This document shows positions 18,414 through 27,080 of a stretch of DNA of 64,000 nt, piece after piece. The translations under genes were made by a program, and so were the position numbers. The stretch lies in assembly GCF_001514205.1 (NCBI RefSeq), contig NZ_KQ948776.1, positions 124,001 to 188,000 on the forward strand, in the 5' to 3' direction. Position 1 is the stretch's first letter. Every line of letters begins with the position of its first letter. The notes beneath the pieces were generated by a model. That model did not search any database. It worked only from the letters and a program-made list of their open reading frames with translations, and had not been told where the DNA came from. The DNA is from Streptomyces griseoruber (GTDB taxonomy: Bacteria > Actinomycetota > Actinomycetes > Streptomycetales > Streptomycetaceae).

Positions 18414-18911
18414 ATGGAGGACGAGGTCGATCGGCTGGTCGCAGCGTGGCGCCGGGAGCGCCCGGACCTCGACGTGGAGCCGCTGGAAGTACTCAGCCGG
18501 GTGAGCAGACTGGCCCGGCATCTGGACCGGGCGCGTCGGCTGGCGTTCTCCGAGCATCAGCTGGAGCCCTGGGAGTTCGACGTGCTGACCGCGCTGCGGC
18601 GCGCGGGGGCGCCGTACCAGCTCTCCCCCGGGCAGCTGCTGACGCAGACGCTGGTGACGTCGGGCACGATGACGAACCGGATCGACCGGCTCGCGAAGAA
18701 GGGCCTGGTGGAGCGGCTGCCGGACCCGAGCGACCGGCGCGGTGTGCTCGTCCGCCTCACGGACGACGGCAAGGACCGCGCCGACCAGGCGCTGGCCGGG
18801 CTGCTCGACCAGGAACGGGCGATCCTGGCCGAGCTCTCGCACGCCCAGCGCGGCGAACTGGCCGCCCTGCTACGCCAGCTGACCGCCCCGTTCGACAACA
18901 TCCCCGGCTAG
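18414..18911 (+). CDS. tamR: MarR/UrtR-family regulator TamR
   Basis: A 165-residue regulator with an extra N-terminal helix (MEDEVDRLVAAWRRERPDLD) before the winged-helix core, as in urate-responsive MarR proteins. The DNA-binding part includes LSPGQLLTQTLVTSGTMTNRIDRL, and the wing is LPDPSDRRGVLVRLTDDG. The known S. coelicolor TamR responds to trans-aconitate and related acids and represses tam and aconitase-related genes. The divergent tam gene and the intergenic palindrome support the same role here. No ribosome-binding site is obvious, and the transcript may be almost leaderless. Its last 42 bp overlap the 3' end of the convergent response regulator. Confidence 0.9.
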   Translation: MEDEVDRLVAAWRRERPDLDVEPLEVLSRVSRLARHLDRARRLAFSEHQLEPWEFDVLTALRRAGAPYQLSPGQLLTQTLVTSGTMTNRIDRLAKKGLVERLPDPSDRRGVLVRLTDDGKDRADQALAGLLDQERAILAELSHAQRGELAALLRQLTAPFDNIPG

Positions 18912-19667
18912 ATCGACCGGCCCGACGCCCGCCCTGCGGGCCAGCGCGACGGCGGCGAGGGTGGAGTGGACGCCCAGCTTGCCGAGAACGTTCTGCATAT
19001 GGGTGCGGACGGTGTGCGGGGAGAGGAAGAGGCGCTCGGCGACGGCCTTGCGCCCCAGGCCCGCCACCATGCACCGGAGCACTTCGCGTTCCCTCGGGGT
19101 CAGGGACTCCACGAGCCGTTCGCTCTCGGTGCGGTGCTTGCGGGCGGCGGTGAGTTCGCGCAGGACGCCGGTGAGCAGGGCGGGCGGCAGATGGGTCTCC
19201 TCGCGCAGCACCCCGCGGATGACGGTGAGCAGCCGCGACAGCGAGCAGTCCTTGGCCACCCACCCCGAGGCCCCGGCCTGGAGGGCGAGGGCGGCGCGGC
19301 GCGGGTCGTCCTTCTCGGCGAGGACGACGACCCGGACATGGGGCTGGCCGGAGCGCACGCCCGCGACGAGGGAGATCCCGTCGACGAGCCCGTCCTCGCC
19401 CACCTCGTGCACGGGCGCGGCGGGCCGTATGCCGGGCAGCGCACCGCCCGGACCACCTCCCGCTCCCGCTCCGGCGCCGAGATCGGCGTCGACGAGCAGC
19501 ACGTCGTAGCGGCGTCCCTCGGCGGCCGCGCGCTCCAGGCTGCGCAGCGCCGCGGGGCCGCTGCCGGCCGCGGAGACGTCGACGTCGGGCTCTGCGGCGA
19601 GCGCCGCGGCGAGCGACTCGGCGAAGATGCGATGGTCGTCGACGACCAGGACTCGGATGCGAACCAC
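18870..19667 (-). CDS. NarL/LuxR-family response regulator
   Basis: A 265-residue regulator. The receiver has D10-D11 and phospho-acceptor D60 (YDVLLVDADLG), followed by an unusual Gly/Ala/Pro-rich insert (~62-85). The switch Thr is replaced by Ala (VVVLAEKDD) but the Lys is kept (GWVAKD). The C-terminal LuxR HTH is LTPREREVLRCMVAGLGRKAVAERLFLSPHTVRTHMQNVLGKLGV. The histidine kinase gene is not adjacent. The start at 19667 is followed leftward by IRVLVVDDHRIF. The stop lies inside the convergent tamR gene, giving a 42-bp tail-to-tail overlap. The targets are unknown. Confidence 0.85.
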   Translation of the reverse strand: MVRIRVLVVDDHRIFAESLAAALAAEPDVDVSAAGSGPAALRSLERAAAEGRRYDVLLVDADLGAGAGAGGGPGGALPGIRPAAPVHEVGEDGLVDGISLVAGVRSGQPHVRVVVLAEKDDPRRAALALQAGASGWVAKDCSLSRLLTVIRGVLREETHLPPALLTGVLRELTAARKHRTESERLVESLTPREREVLRCMVAGLGRKAVAERLFLSPHTVRTHMQNVLGKLGVHSTLAAVALARRAGVGPVDLAGDVVERGGQLA

Positions 19668-19744
19668 GAAACCCCCTTCCCCAGGCTCCTGTCCGGAGCA
19701 GGGGATACCCCAAGGTCCTCAAAGACGGAGAACGACGACCGGCG

Positions 19745-19830
19745 CGGGTACGACGCCCGGAGGGGATGCGGGTCACCGCACGGCCGCCGCCGTGCAGAGA
19801 CTGCTACCCCGACTCCGGGCGTCGTACCCG
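19745..19830. repeat. large nested inverted repeat (stem-loop candidate)
   Basis: The 18-nt arm 19745-19762 is the exact reverse complement of 19813-19830, 50 nt apart. Inside lies a second perfect hairpin, GCACGGC (19778-19784) with GCCGTGC (19789-19795). It sits in the 284-bp gap between a response regulator and a GNAT gene, outside any gene. It could be a structured RNA, a remnant of a small palindromic element, or a regulatory site. Confidence 0.7.
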
Positions 19831-19951
19831 ACTGTCTCGCCCCCTGATCGGCACCGGCCCCCACCGGTGCTGTTCATCAGCGTAGGGCTGTGGGCGGACA
19901 GCGGAAGGAAAAACGCAGAACTGGTTGGCCAGGGCGTTTATGGTGTGCCGC

Positions 19952-20395
19952 ATGTTTCGTCTTGAGACAGAAGTCGACAGCACGAGGCGCGATCTTCTTC
20001 GCTCGCGGCTCCGCGACACCAACACGGCGGCCTCCCCCGTCCTGCGGGCGCTGCGCGGCACCCCCGCCGAACGGGAGACCCCCCTGCACGTGTGGGCCTC
20101 GGCCGCGGCCGGCGAACTCGCGGGCGGGCTGGTCGGCCACACCTGGACGACCTGGCTGCACGTCGCCTACCTCTGGGTCGACGAACGCCACCGCGGCACC
20201 GGCCTCGGCACCCGCCTCCTCGCCGAGGCGGAACGTGTCGCCGTCGAGGAACGCGGCTGCCGCCACGCCCGCCTGGAGACCTGGGACTTCCAGGCCCCGG
20301 ACTTCTACCGACGCCTCGGCTACGAGGTGGTGTGCGTGATCGAGGACTATCCGCCGGGCATCACCGAGTACACGCTGACGAAACGGCTGGGGTGA
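19952..20395 (+). CDS. GNAT-family N-acetyltransferase
   Basis: I start at ATG 19952 (MFRLETEVDSTRRDLL); in-frame starts at 19925 and 19940 are possible, and none has a good ribosome-binding site. The ~147-residue protein has the acetyl-CoA pyrophosphate loop in VDERHRGTGLGTRLLAEAERVAVEERGC (R/Q-x-x-G-x-G/A), the beta-strand WLHVAYLWV before it, and a C-terminal LETWDFQAPDFYRRLGYEVVCVIEDYPPG. The substrate is not predictable from sequence. The gene ends inside the bidirectional terminator shared with galK. Confidence 0.85.
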   Translation: MFRLETEVDSTRRDLLRSRLRDTNTAASPVLRALRGTPAERETPLHVWASAAAGELAGGLVGHTWTTWLHVAYLWVDERHRGTGLGTRLLAEAERVAVEERGCRHARLETWDFQAPDFYRRLGYEVVCVIEDYPPGITEYTLTKRLG

Positions 20396-20419
20396 GGCGG
20401 GAACCTCCCGCCTCACCCC
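20389..20419. terminator. bidirectional terminator between GNAT gene and galK
   Basis: A 14-bp perfect stem (20389-20402 with 20406-20419) around a 3-nt loop. It overlaps the TGA of the GNAT gene and precedes the convergent galK stop at 20437. Confidence 0.85.
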
Positions 20420-20436
20420 GTCGTCCTGACGGCCGG

Positions 20437-21603
20437 TCAGACCAGGCGGCGCGCCCCCGGGGACGGGACCGCCTCGAAGACGCGGGGAGCCGTGTGGCCG
20501 GCCGCCGCGAAGGCTTCCCCGATCGCCTTGGTGAGGGTGTCGACCTCGGTGATGTCGGTGAGGACGATCGCCGAGCCGCCGAAGCCGCCGCCGGTCATCC
20601 GGGCGCCGAGGGCGCCGTGGGCGACGGCGGTGTCGACGACCAGGTCCAGCTCCGGGCAGGAGACCCGGAAGTCGTCCCGCAGGGAGGCGTGGCCCTCGGT
20701 GAGGACCGGGCCGATCGCCCGGGTGTCCCCGGCCTCCAGCAGCGCGACCACGCGTTCGACGCGCGCGTCCTCGGTGACGACGTGGCGGACCAGGCGGCGG
20801 ACCTCCTCCTCGTCCCCGAGGCGGGCGAGGGCCGCGTCCAGGCCGGCGAACGGGACGTCCCGCAGCGCGTCGACGCCGAGCAGGGCGGCGCCCTTCTCGC
20901 AGCCCTCGCGGCGCTTGCCGTACTCGCCGGTGCTGTGGGAGTGCTTGACCTGGGTGTCCACCACCAGCAGCCGCATTCCCTCGGCCGCGAGGTCGAGCGG
21001 GATCTGCTTCTGGGAGAGGTCACGGGTGTCGAGGAAGAGGGCGTGGCCCTCCTCGCAGCAGGCCGAGGCCGTCTGGTCCATGATCCCGGTGGGGGCGCCG
21101 ACGTAGACGTTCTCCGCGCGCTGGCACAGGCGGGCGAGCTGCCAGCGCTGGAGGCCCAGTTCGTAGAGGTCGTTCAGGGCGAGGGCCACGACGACCTCGA
21201 TCGCCGCCGACGAGGACAGGCCCGCGCCGGTCGGGACCGTCGAGGTCAGATGGATGTCGGCGCCGGTGACCGGGTGGCCGGCCTCGCGCAGCGCCCAGAC
21301 GACCCCGGCCGGGTACGCCGTCCAGCTCTCGTCGGACTCCGGGACGAGGTCGTCGAGGCGCAGCTCGGCGACGCCGCCCTCGATGTCGGAGGAGTGCAGG
21401 CGCAGACGGCCGTCCGCGCGGCGGGAGACCGCGGCGAGCGCCTGGTGCGGCAGCGCGAAGGGCATCACGAAGCCGTCGTTGTAGTCGGTGTGCTCACCGA
21501 TGAGGTTGACACGGCCGGGCGCGGCCCACACCCCGTCGGGCTCGGCGCCGTACAGCCCGGCGAACGCCTCGCGCACTTCCTGTGCCGCCACTGCTGCCCC
21601 CAC
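20437..21603 (-). CDS. galK: galactokinase
   Basis: The start GTG (21603-21601) has AAGGGAG 5 nt upstream and overlaps the galE TAG by one base. The 388-residue GHMP kinase shows the galactokinase signature GRVNLIGEHTDYNDGFVMPFAL, the ATP motif PTGAGLSSSAAIEV, DQTASACCEEGHALFLD, and MTGGGFGGSAIVL near the C-terminus. It phosphorylates galactose to galactose-1-phosphate, the first Leloir step. It is the last gene of galT-galE-galK; overlaps throughout indicate tight translational coupling. A strong terminator follows at 20389-20419. Confidence 0.96.
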   Translation of the reverse strand: MGAAVAAQEVREAFAGLYGAEPDGVWAAPGRVNLIGEHTDYNDGFVMPFALPHQALAAVSRRADGRLRLHSSDIEGGVAELRLDDLVPESDESWTAYPAGVVWALREAGHPVTGADIHLTSTVPTGAGLSSSAAIEVVVALALNDLYELGLQRWQLARLCQRAENVYVGAPTGIMDQTASACCEEGHALFLDTRDLSQKQIPLDLAAEGMRLLVVDTQVKHSHSTGEYGKRREGCEKGAALLGVDALRDVPFAGLDAALARLGDEEEVRRLVRHVVTEDARVERVVALLEAGDTRAIGPVLTEGHASLRDDFRVSCPELDLVVDTAVAHGALGARMTGGGFGGSAIVLTDITEVDTLTKAIGEAFAAAGHTAPRVFEAVPSPGARRLV

Positions 21604-22565
21604 TACTGCTCCCTTGCGATGTGCTGCGCGAACTCCCAGGCGTCCACGACGATTCCGGCGAGGTCCGCGCGGGACGGGTTCCAGCCCAGCCGTTCGCGGG
21701 CGGTGGCCGCGGAGGCGACCAGGACGGCCGGGTCGCCGCCCCGGCGGGGGGCCACGACCTCGGGGATCGGGTGGCCGGTGACCTCGCGGACGGTCTCGAT
21801 CACCTCGCGGACCGAGAAGCCGTTGCCGTTGCCCAGGTTGCAGATGAGGTGTTCGCCCGGGGTGGCGGCGGCGACGGCGAGGAGGTGGGCCTCGGCCAGG
21901 TCGGCGACGTGGATGTAGTCGCGCACGCAGGTGCCGTCGGGCGTCGGGTAGTCGTCGCCGTAGACGGAGATGGCCTCGCGGCGGCCCTGGGCGACCTGGA
22001 GGACGAGCGGGATGAGGTGCGACTCGGGGTCGTGGCGCTCGCCGTACGCCCCGTACGCGCCCGCGACGTTGAAGTAGCGCAGGGAGACCGCGCCCAGGCC
22101 GTGCGCCGCGGCCTCGCCGGTGATCATGTGGTCGACGGCGAGCTTGGTGGCGCCGTAGGGGTTGGTGGGCCTGGTCGGCGCGGTCTCGACGATCGGGACC
22201 TGCTCGGGCTCGCCGTAGGTGGCGGCGGTGGAGGAGAAGACGAGCTTGCGCACGCCCGCCTCGCGCATGGCGGCGAGCAGGGCCATGGTGCCGCCGACGT
22301 TGTTGTCCCAGTACTTCTCGGGCTTCACGACGGACTCGCCGACCTGCGAGGACGCGGCGAAGTGCAGCACGGCGTCGAAGGAGGCGTCGAGCCACTTGGC
22401 GGCGTCGCGGATGTCGCCCTCGACGAAGGCGGCGCCGGCGGGGACGCCCTCGCGGAAGCCGGTGGAGAGGTTGTCGAGGACGACGACCTCGTGCCCCGCC
22501 TCCAGCAGGTGCTGGGCGACGACGCCGCCGACGTAGCCGGCCCCTCCGGTCACCAGGTACTTCAT
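21603..22565 (-). CDS. galE: UDP-glucose 4-epimerase
   Basis: A 320-residue short-chain dehydrogenase/reductase. The NAD-binding motif is TGGAGYVGG. The catalytic pattern is FSSTAATYGE (Ser/Thr) and NPYGATKLAVD (YxxxK), followed by LRYFNVAGAY and the C-terminal NLGNGNGFSV. It interconverts UDP-glucose and UDP-galactose. The ATG overlaps the galT stop (ATGA), and the TAG overlaps the galK GTG. Together with galT and galK it completes the Leloir pathway. Length and motifs are normal. Confidence 0.96.
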   Translation of the reverse strand: MKYLVTGGAGYVGGVVAQHLLEAGHEVVVLDNLSTGFREGVPAGAAFVEGDIRDAAKWLDASFDAVLHFAASSQVGESVVKPEKYWDNNVGGTMALLAAMREAGVRKLVFSSTAATYGEPEQVPIVETAPTRPTNPYGATKLAVDHMITGEAAAHGLGAVSLRYFNVAGAYGAYGERHDPESHLIPLVLQVAQGRREAISVYGDDYPTPDGTCVRDYIHVADLAEAHLLAVAAATPGEHLICNLGNGNGFSVREVIETVREVTGHPIPEVVAPRRGGDPAVLVASAATARERLGWNPSRADLAGIVVDAWEFAQHIAREQ

Positions 22566-23623
22566 GAACTCGCTACCTCTCGCAGTCGCTCGGCCGCGCG
22601 CTCCGGTGGCACGTCGTTGATGAAGACGTTCATGCCGGATTCGGAGCCCGCGAGGAACTTCAGCTTGCCGGACGTCCGGCGGATGGTGAAAAGCTCGAGG
22701 TGGAGAGCGAAGTCGTCGCGGTTGACGCCGTCGAACTCCTCCAGCCCACCGAACGGCGCCTGGTGCCAGGCTGCGATGTAGGGCGTGGGCGGTTCACCTT
22801 CACCGAAGATACGGTCGAAGCGCCTCAAGAGTTCCAGGTAGACCTGGGGGAACTCTGTGCGGGCCTCCTCGTCGAGCGCGAGCAGGTCGGGCACCCGCCG
22901 CCTGGGGTACAGGTGCACCTCGTACGGCCAGTGCGCCGCGTACGGCACGAAGGCGACCCAGTGTTCACTCTCCAGGACGACCCGCTCGCCCTCGAGTTCA
23001 CGCTCCAGGACGGCGTCGAAGAGGTTCTCCCCGCCGGTGGCCTCCTTGTGCGCGGCGACCGAACGAAGCATCAGGGCGGTGCGGGGGGTGGTGAACGGGT
23101 AGGCGTAGATCTGCCCGTGCGGGTGACCCAGTGTCACACCGATCTCGGCACCCCGGTTCTCGAAGCAGAACACCTGGTCGACGGAGGGCAGATGCGACAG
23201 CTCGGAGGTCCGGTCCGTCCACGCGTCGAGGACGAGGCGCGCCTGCTCCTCGGTGAGGTCGGCGAAGGACGCGTTGTGGTCGGAGGTGAAGCAGACCACC
23301 TCGCACCGCCCGGAGTCGCCGGCCAGCGAGGGGAAACGGTTCTCGAAGACGACGGCGTCGTACGACGAGTCCGGGATCTCGCTGAGCCGCTGGCCCTGGG
23401 AGGGGCACAGGGGGCATTCGTCGGCCGGCGGGTGGTAGGTGCGCCCCTGCCGGTGCGAGGCGATCGCGACCGAGTCGCCCAGCAGCGGGTCCCGGCGTAC
23501 TTCCGAAGTGGTGACCGTGGGGTCCAGCGGACGCCGGTCCACCGCGTCGCGCACCGAGTCGTCCCGCAGGTCGTAGTAGATCAGCTCACGACCGTCGGCC
23601 AGCCGGGTCGAGGTCTTCTTCAC
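22562..23623 (-). CDS. galT: galactose-1-phosphate uridylyltransferase
   Basis: The start GTG (23623-23621, VKKTSTRLADGREL) has GGAGAG 5 nt upstream; a longer frame to 23668 runs into the promoter repeats. The 353-residue HIT-superfamily enzyme has VVFENRFPSLAG, the nucleophile region GVTLGHPHGQIYAYPF, the metal-type cysteines in CPLCPSQGQ, and the C-terminal EFHxE-type block FALHLELFTIRR. It transfers UMP between UDP-glucose and Gal-1-P. It is first in the operon. The upstream region is unusually AT-rich for this window and holds 11-bp direct repeats. Confidence 0.95.
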   Translation of the reverse strand: MKKTSTRLADGRELIYYDLRDDSVRDAVDRRPLDPTVTTSEVRRDPLLGDSVAIASHRQGRTYHPPADECPLCPSQGQRLSEIPDSSYDAVVFENRFPSLAGDSGRCEVVCFTSDHNASFADLTEEQARLVLDAWTDRTSELSHLPSVDQVFCFENRGAEIGVTLGHPHGQIYAYPFTTPRTALMLRSVAAHKEATGGENLFDAVLERELEGERVVLESEHWVAFVPYAAHWPYEVHLYPRRRVPDLLALDEEARTEFPQVYLELLRRFDRIFGEGEPPTPYIAAWHQAPFGGLEEFDGVNRDDFALHLELFTIRRTSGKLKFLAGSESGMNVFINDVPPERAAERLREVASS

Positions 23624-23640
23624 CGCGACTCTCCATTGCC

Positions 23641-23673
23641 AAGTAAGTGCCCAGTAAGTGCCAAGCAAGTGCT
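23641..23673. promoter_or_regulatory. three 11-bp direct repeats in the gal promoter region
   Basis: Three adjacent 11-mers (23641-23651, 23652-23662, 23663-23673) share the core AAGTGC with consensus (A/C)AG(T/C)AAGTGC(C/T). They lie 18-50 bp ahead of galT, one helical turn apart. The Streptomyces galP1 promoter is known to have a direct-repeat operator, so this is a likely galactose-responsive site. It may also affect the divergent symporter. Confidence 0.65.
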
Positions 23674-23775
23674 ACGTAAGACTTCAAACAGAACCGAACA
23701 CATAGAAACATAAACCCGCGCAGGAAGTAACCCCCCACAACCAAACAAAGACCACCAGACAAGGTGAAGCTCCGG

Positions 23776-25464
23776 ATGCAGACCCCCACAGACTCCGTGC
23801 AGCTGGCAGCCGAGCTGCGGCTCCCCACGAACGCGCTCGACTACACGATCCTCGGCATCTACTTCGTCGTCGTCCTCGGCATCGGCTTCGCCGCCCGCAC
23901 GTCGGTGAAGACGACCCTCGACTTCTTCCTCTCCGGGCGCTCGCTGCCCGCCTGGATCACCGGCCTCGCCTTCATCTCGGCCAACCTCGCCGCCACCGAG
24001 ATCCTCGGGATGGCCGCGAACAGCGCCCAGTACGGCGCCTACACCGTGCACTGGTACTGGATCGGCGCCATCCCGGCGATGGTGTTCCTCGGCCTGGTGA
24101 TGATGCCGTTCTACTACGGCAGCAAGGTCCGCTCGGTGCCCGAGTTCCTGCTGCTGCGCTTCGACAAGTGGGCCCATCTGCTCAGCTCGGCCCTGTTCGC
24201 CTTCGCGGCGATCCTCATCGCGGGCGTCAACCTCTACGCGCTGGCGATCGTCGTCGAGGCCCTGCTGGGCTGGCCGCAGTGGGTGGCCATCGTGGTCGCG
24301 GGCTTCTTCGTCCTCGCGTACATCACCCTGGGCGGCCTGTCCTCGGCGATCTACAACGAGGTGCTCCAGTTCTTCGTGATCCTGGCCGCGCTGATCCCGC
24401 TGTCGGTGCTCGGCCTGAAGCGGGTGGACGGCTGGGACGGCCTCACCGACCAGCTCACCGCGACCCACGGGGAGAACTTCACCACCGCCTGGGGCGGCAC
24501 CGGCATCGGCAGCGCGAACCCGCTGGGCGCGAACTGGCTCACGATCGTGCTCGGCCTCGGCTTCGTCCTCTCCTTCGGCTACTGGACGACGAACTTCGCC
24601 GAGGTCCAGCGCGCCCTGTCGGCGAAGAACCTCTCCGCGGCCCAGCGGACGCCGCTCATCGCGGCGTACCCCAAGATCTTCATCGTGTTCCTGGTGATGA
24701 TCCCGGGGCTGGTGGCGGCGGTCCTGGTGCCGGACATCGGCACCGCCGACTCGGACCTCCAGTACAACGACGCGATCCCCTACCTGATGGCCCAGCTGCT
24801 GCCCAACGGCGTGCTCGGCATCGCGGTGACCGGTCTGCTGGCGGCGTTCATGGCGGGCATGGCGGCCAACGTGTCCTCCTTCAACACGGTGTTCACCACC
24901 GACATCTGGGCGAAGTACGTGGTGCGCGACCGCGAGGACGCGTACTACGTCCGCTTCGGCCGGCTGATCACCGCGATCGGGGTCGCGGCGTCGGTGGGGA
25001 CGGCCTTCCTGGCCTCCTCCTTCTCCAACATCATGAGCTACCTCCAGACGCTGTTCTCCTTCTTCAACGTCCCCATGTTCGTGGTCTTCATCATGGGGAT
25101 GTTCTGGAAACGGGCGTCGATGAAGTCGGGCTTCTGGGGCCTGCTCGCCGGCACCACCGCGGCGATGATCAACTACTTCGTCCTCTACAAGCAGGACGTC
25201 ATCGGCATCCCCACCGACCAGGGCGCGAACTTCGTCTCCGCCATCGCCGGATTCGTCGCGGGAGCGGTCGTCATGGTGGCGGTCTCGCTGTTCACCGCGC
25301 CCAAGCCCGACGAGGAGCTCCAGGGCCTGGTCTACGGCACCCGCTCCCCCGGCATGGCCGAACCCCCGGCGGCCGGCGACGACGCCTGGTACCGCAGGCC
25401 CGCGCTGCTGGGCTGGGGAGCCGTGGTCCTGGCGGCGGCCTGCTACATCCCGTTCTCGTTCTGA
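23776..25464 (+). CDS. sodium:solute symporter (SGLT-like), probable galactose importer
   Basis: The ATG at 23776 is preceded by AAGGTG at 9-nt spacing; the GTG within that motif (23764) is less likely. The 562-residue polytopic protein has about 14 TM segments. SSS-family landmarks include DYTILGIYFVVVLGIGF (TM1), DFFLSGRSLPAWITGLAFISANLAATEILGMA, and the repeated GLLAAFMAGMAANVSSFNTVFTTDIW motif (helix 8 with the conserved Ser/Thr of the Na2 site). It is divergent from galTEK, so Na+-coupled uptake of galactose or a similar sugar is likely. It is followed 53 bp later by a small membrane protein gene. Confidence 0.88.
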   Translation: MQTPTDSVQLAAELRLPTNALDYTILGIYFVVVLGIGFAARTSVKTTLDFFLSGRSLPAWITGLAFISANLAATEILGMAANSAQYGAYTVHWYWIGAIPAMVFLGLVMMPFYYGSKVRSVPEFLLLRFDKWAHLLSSALFAFAAILIAGVNLYALAIVVEALLGWPQWVAIVVAGFFVLAYITLGGLSSAIYNEVLQFFVILAALIPLSVLGLKRVDGWDGLTDQLTATHGENFTTAWGGTGIGSANPLGANWLTIVLGLGFVLSFGYWTTNFAEVQRALSAKNLSAAQRTPLIAAYPKIFIVFLVMIPGLVAAVLVPDIGTADSDLQYNDAIPYLMAQLLPNGVLGIAVTGLLAAFMAGMAANVSSFNTVFTTDIWAKYVVRDREDAYYVRFGRLITAIGVAASVGTAFLASSFSNIMSYLQTLFSFFNVPMFVVFIMGMFWKRASMKSGFWGLLAGTTAAMINYFVLYKQDVIGIPTDQGANFVSAIAGFVAGAVVMVAVSLFTAPKPDEELQGLVYGTRSPGMAEPPAAGDDAWYRRPALLGWGAVVLAAACYIPFSF

Positions 25465-25517
25465 GCCCGTTCGCGCCGCACGCGGGAGACCGCCGCACGC
25501 GGGAGACTGGAGAGACC

Positions 25518-25886
25518 ATGTCCGAGCACTTCGAACCCGGGGAACGCCATGAGGCCGCCGAGCGGCTGCGGCGCGCGGGGTACTCCGAGGCCGACGTCCA
25601 GCGCGAGGTCACCGAGCTGGAGCAGAAGTCGACGACCGCGGCCCGCATCTTCGACCTGCGCCGCATCATCGGCGGCCTGTTCGTCCTGTACGGCGTCATC
25701 CTCACGCTCACCGGCCTGACCGACAGCGACGCCGAGATCGACAAGGCCCAGGGCATCAACATCAACCTCTGGACGGGCCTCGGGATGCTCGCCCTCGGCG
25801 TCTTCTTCCTGGTGTGGCTGTGGCTGCGGCCGGCGTCGGCCCCGGCACCGCCGCTGCCGGCGCCGGAGGACGCGCCCTCCGAGTGA
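25518..25886 (+). CDS. small two-TM membrane protein
   Basis: The ATG at 25518 has GGAGAG just upstream. The 122-residue protein starts with a soluble helical part (HEAAERLRRAGYSEADVQREVTELEQKS), then TM1 (IIGGLFVLYGVILTLTGL), a short loop, and TM2 (WTGLGMLALGVFFLVWLWL), ending in a Pro/Ala tail. It is probably co-transcribed with the symporter. I do not recognise a family; an accessory role to the symporter is only a contextual guess. Confidence 0.75.
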   Translation: MSEHFEPGERHEAAERLRRAGYSEADVQREVTELEQKSTTAARIFDLRRIIGGLFVLYGVILTLTGLTDSDAEIDKAQGININLWTGLGMLALGVFFLVWLWLRPASAPAPPLPAPEDAPSE

Positions 25887-25890
25887 GCCG

Positions 25891-26817
25891 CTAGAGCAGC
25901 CCCGCCCCCGCCAGGAACGTGGCCACCCCTTCGGTCTCCTCGGGGGACAGCGGGATCTGGGGCTCGGCCGTCGCCGGGCAGTCGATGACGCCGCGCAGGT
26001 GCAGGGCCGTCTTGAACGCGCCCAGGGCCGCCGACCCCCCGCCCATCCGGGCCGGGTCGCCGACGGACACCATGCCGAACAGGGCGCACAGCCGCTCCTG
26101 TTCGGCCCGCGCGCCCTCCAGGTCGCCCGACCGGCACCGGCGGACGAGCCGGACGTACCCGTGCGGGTCGACGTTGGCCAGACCGGGCACCGCGCCGTGC
26201 GCGCCCAGCGCCAGGGCCGCGTCGACCAGCAGTTCGGAGCCGGTGAGGACACCGAAGCCGGGCAGGTCGCGGGCGCCGGTGACGACCTCGCGGAAGCCGG
26301 CCAGATCGCCGCTGGAGTCCTTCAGCCCGGCCAGCACGCCCTCGGCGGCCAGGTCCAGGACGAGCCCGGCGGGCAGCTTGGTGTGCACGGCGACCGGGAT
26401 GTCGTAGGCGATCACCGGGAGGGCGCCGCGCTCGGCGACCAGCCGGTAGTGGCGGGCGATCTCGGCGGGGTGGGTGCGGGTGTAGAACGGCGCGGTGACG
26501 ACGACGGCGTCCGCGCCGGCCGCCTCGGCGGCCGCGACGTGGTCCAGCACCCGGGACGTGGTCATGTCGACGGCGCCGGCCAGGACGGGCAGCCGGCCCG
26601 CCACGTGCCCGACGACGGTCTCGGTGACCAGCCGGCGCTGCCGGTCGGTGAGGAACGCGACCTCCGAGGTGGAGCCGAGCACGAACAGAGCGTCCACGGC
26701 GGCGTCCAGGAGATGGTCGACGAGCCGGCGCAGCGAGGGGACGTCCACCTCACGGTCCGGGGTCAGGGGGGTGCAGACCGGCGGGATCACTCCGGCCGGC
26801 GGGGCGGGCAGGGTCAT
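25891..26817 (-). CDS. dihydrodipicolinate synthase/N-acetylneuraminate lyase family aldolase
   Basis: The start ATG (26817-26815, MTLPAPPAGVIPPVCTPLT) has GGGAG 5 nt upstream; the longer frame is rejected. The 308-residue TIM-barrel aldolase has the phosphate/carboxylate-binding GSTSEVAFL (GTTGE-like), the Tyr in VIAYDIP, and Schiff-base Lys in LAGLKDSSGD. These place it in the DapA/NanA/KDG-aldolase superfamily. The GSTSE variant and the absence of lysine genes nearby argue against calling it DapA. The substrate is a pyruvate-derived keto acid of unknown identity. It converges on the small membrane protein gene. Confidence 0.85.
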   Translation of the reverse strand: MTLPAPPAGVIPPVCTPLTPDREVDVPSLRRLVDHLLDAAVDALFVLGSTSEVAFLTDRQRRLVTETVVGHVAGRLPVLAGAVDMTTSRVLDHVAAAEAAGADAVVVTAPFYTRTHPAEIARHYRLVAERGALPVIAYDIPVAVHTKLPAGLVLDLAAEGVLAGLKDSSGDLAGFREVVTGARDLPGFGVLTGSELLVDAALALGAHGAVPGLANVDPHGYVRLVRRCRSGDLEGARAEQERLCALFGMVSVGDPARMGGGSAALGAFKTALHLRGVIDCPATAEPQIPLSPEETEGVATFLAGAGLL

Positions 26818-27080
26818 CGCGGCTCCCTGGGCAGGCTCTCGGGTACGAGGTCGTCGGTCGACTCGGTGCTCCTGCACAGGATGCTGACAGCGGTGGCGGT
26901 GTCCGGGCGACGACGCGGCCGAGGCCGCGGGCATCGCGCGCACACCGCGTCCGCACAGGTCGGGGAGGAGGCCTGAGGAGGAGGCCGAGGAGGAGGTCGA
27001 GGGAGGCGGACAGGGCGGTCGTGCCCGTCGGGAATGCCGGGGAGGGCCACCCGAATGGCGTAGTCGCAGGCCAGGGGCGG

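Noticed and set aside
25891..26817. calling the aldolase dapA
   Set aside because: The GTTGE-type motif is changed to GSTSE and no lysine pathway genes are nearby, so only the superfamily is supported.
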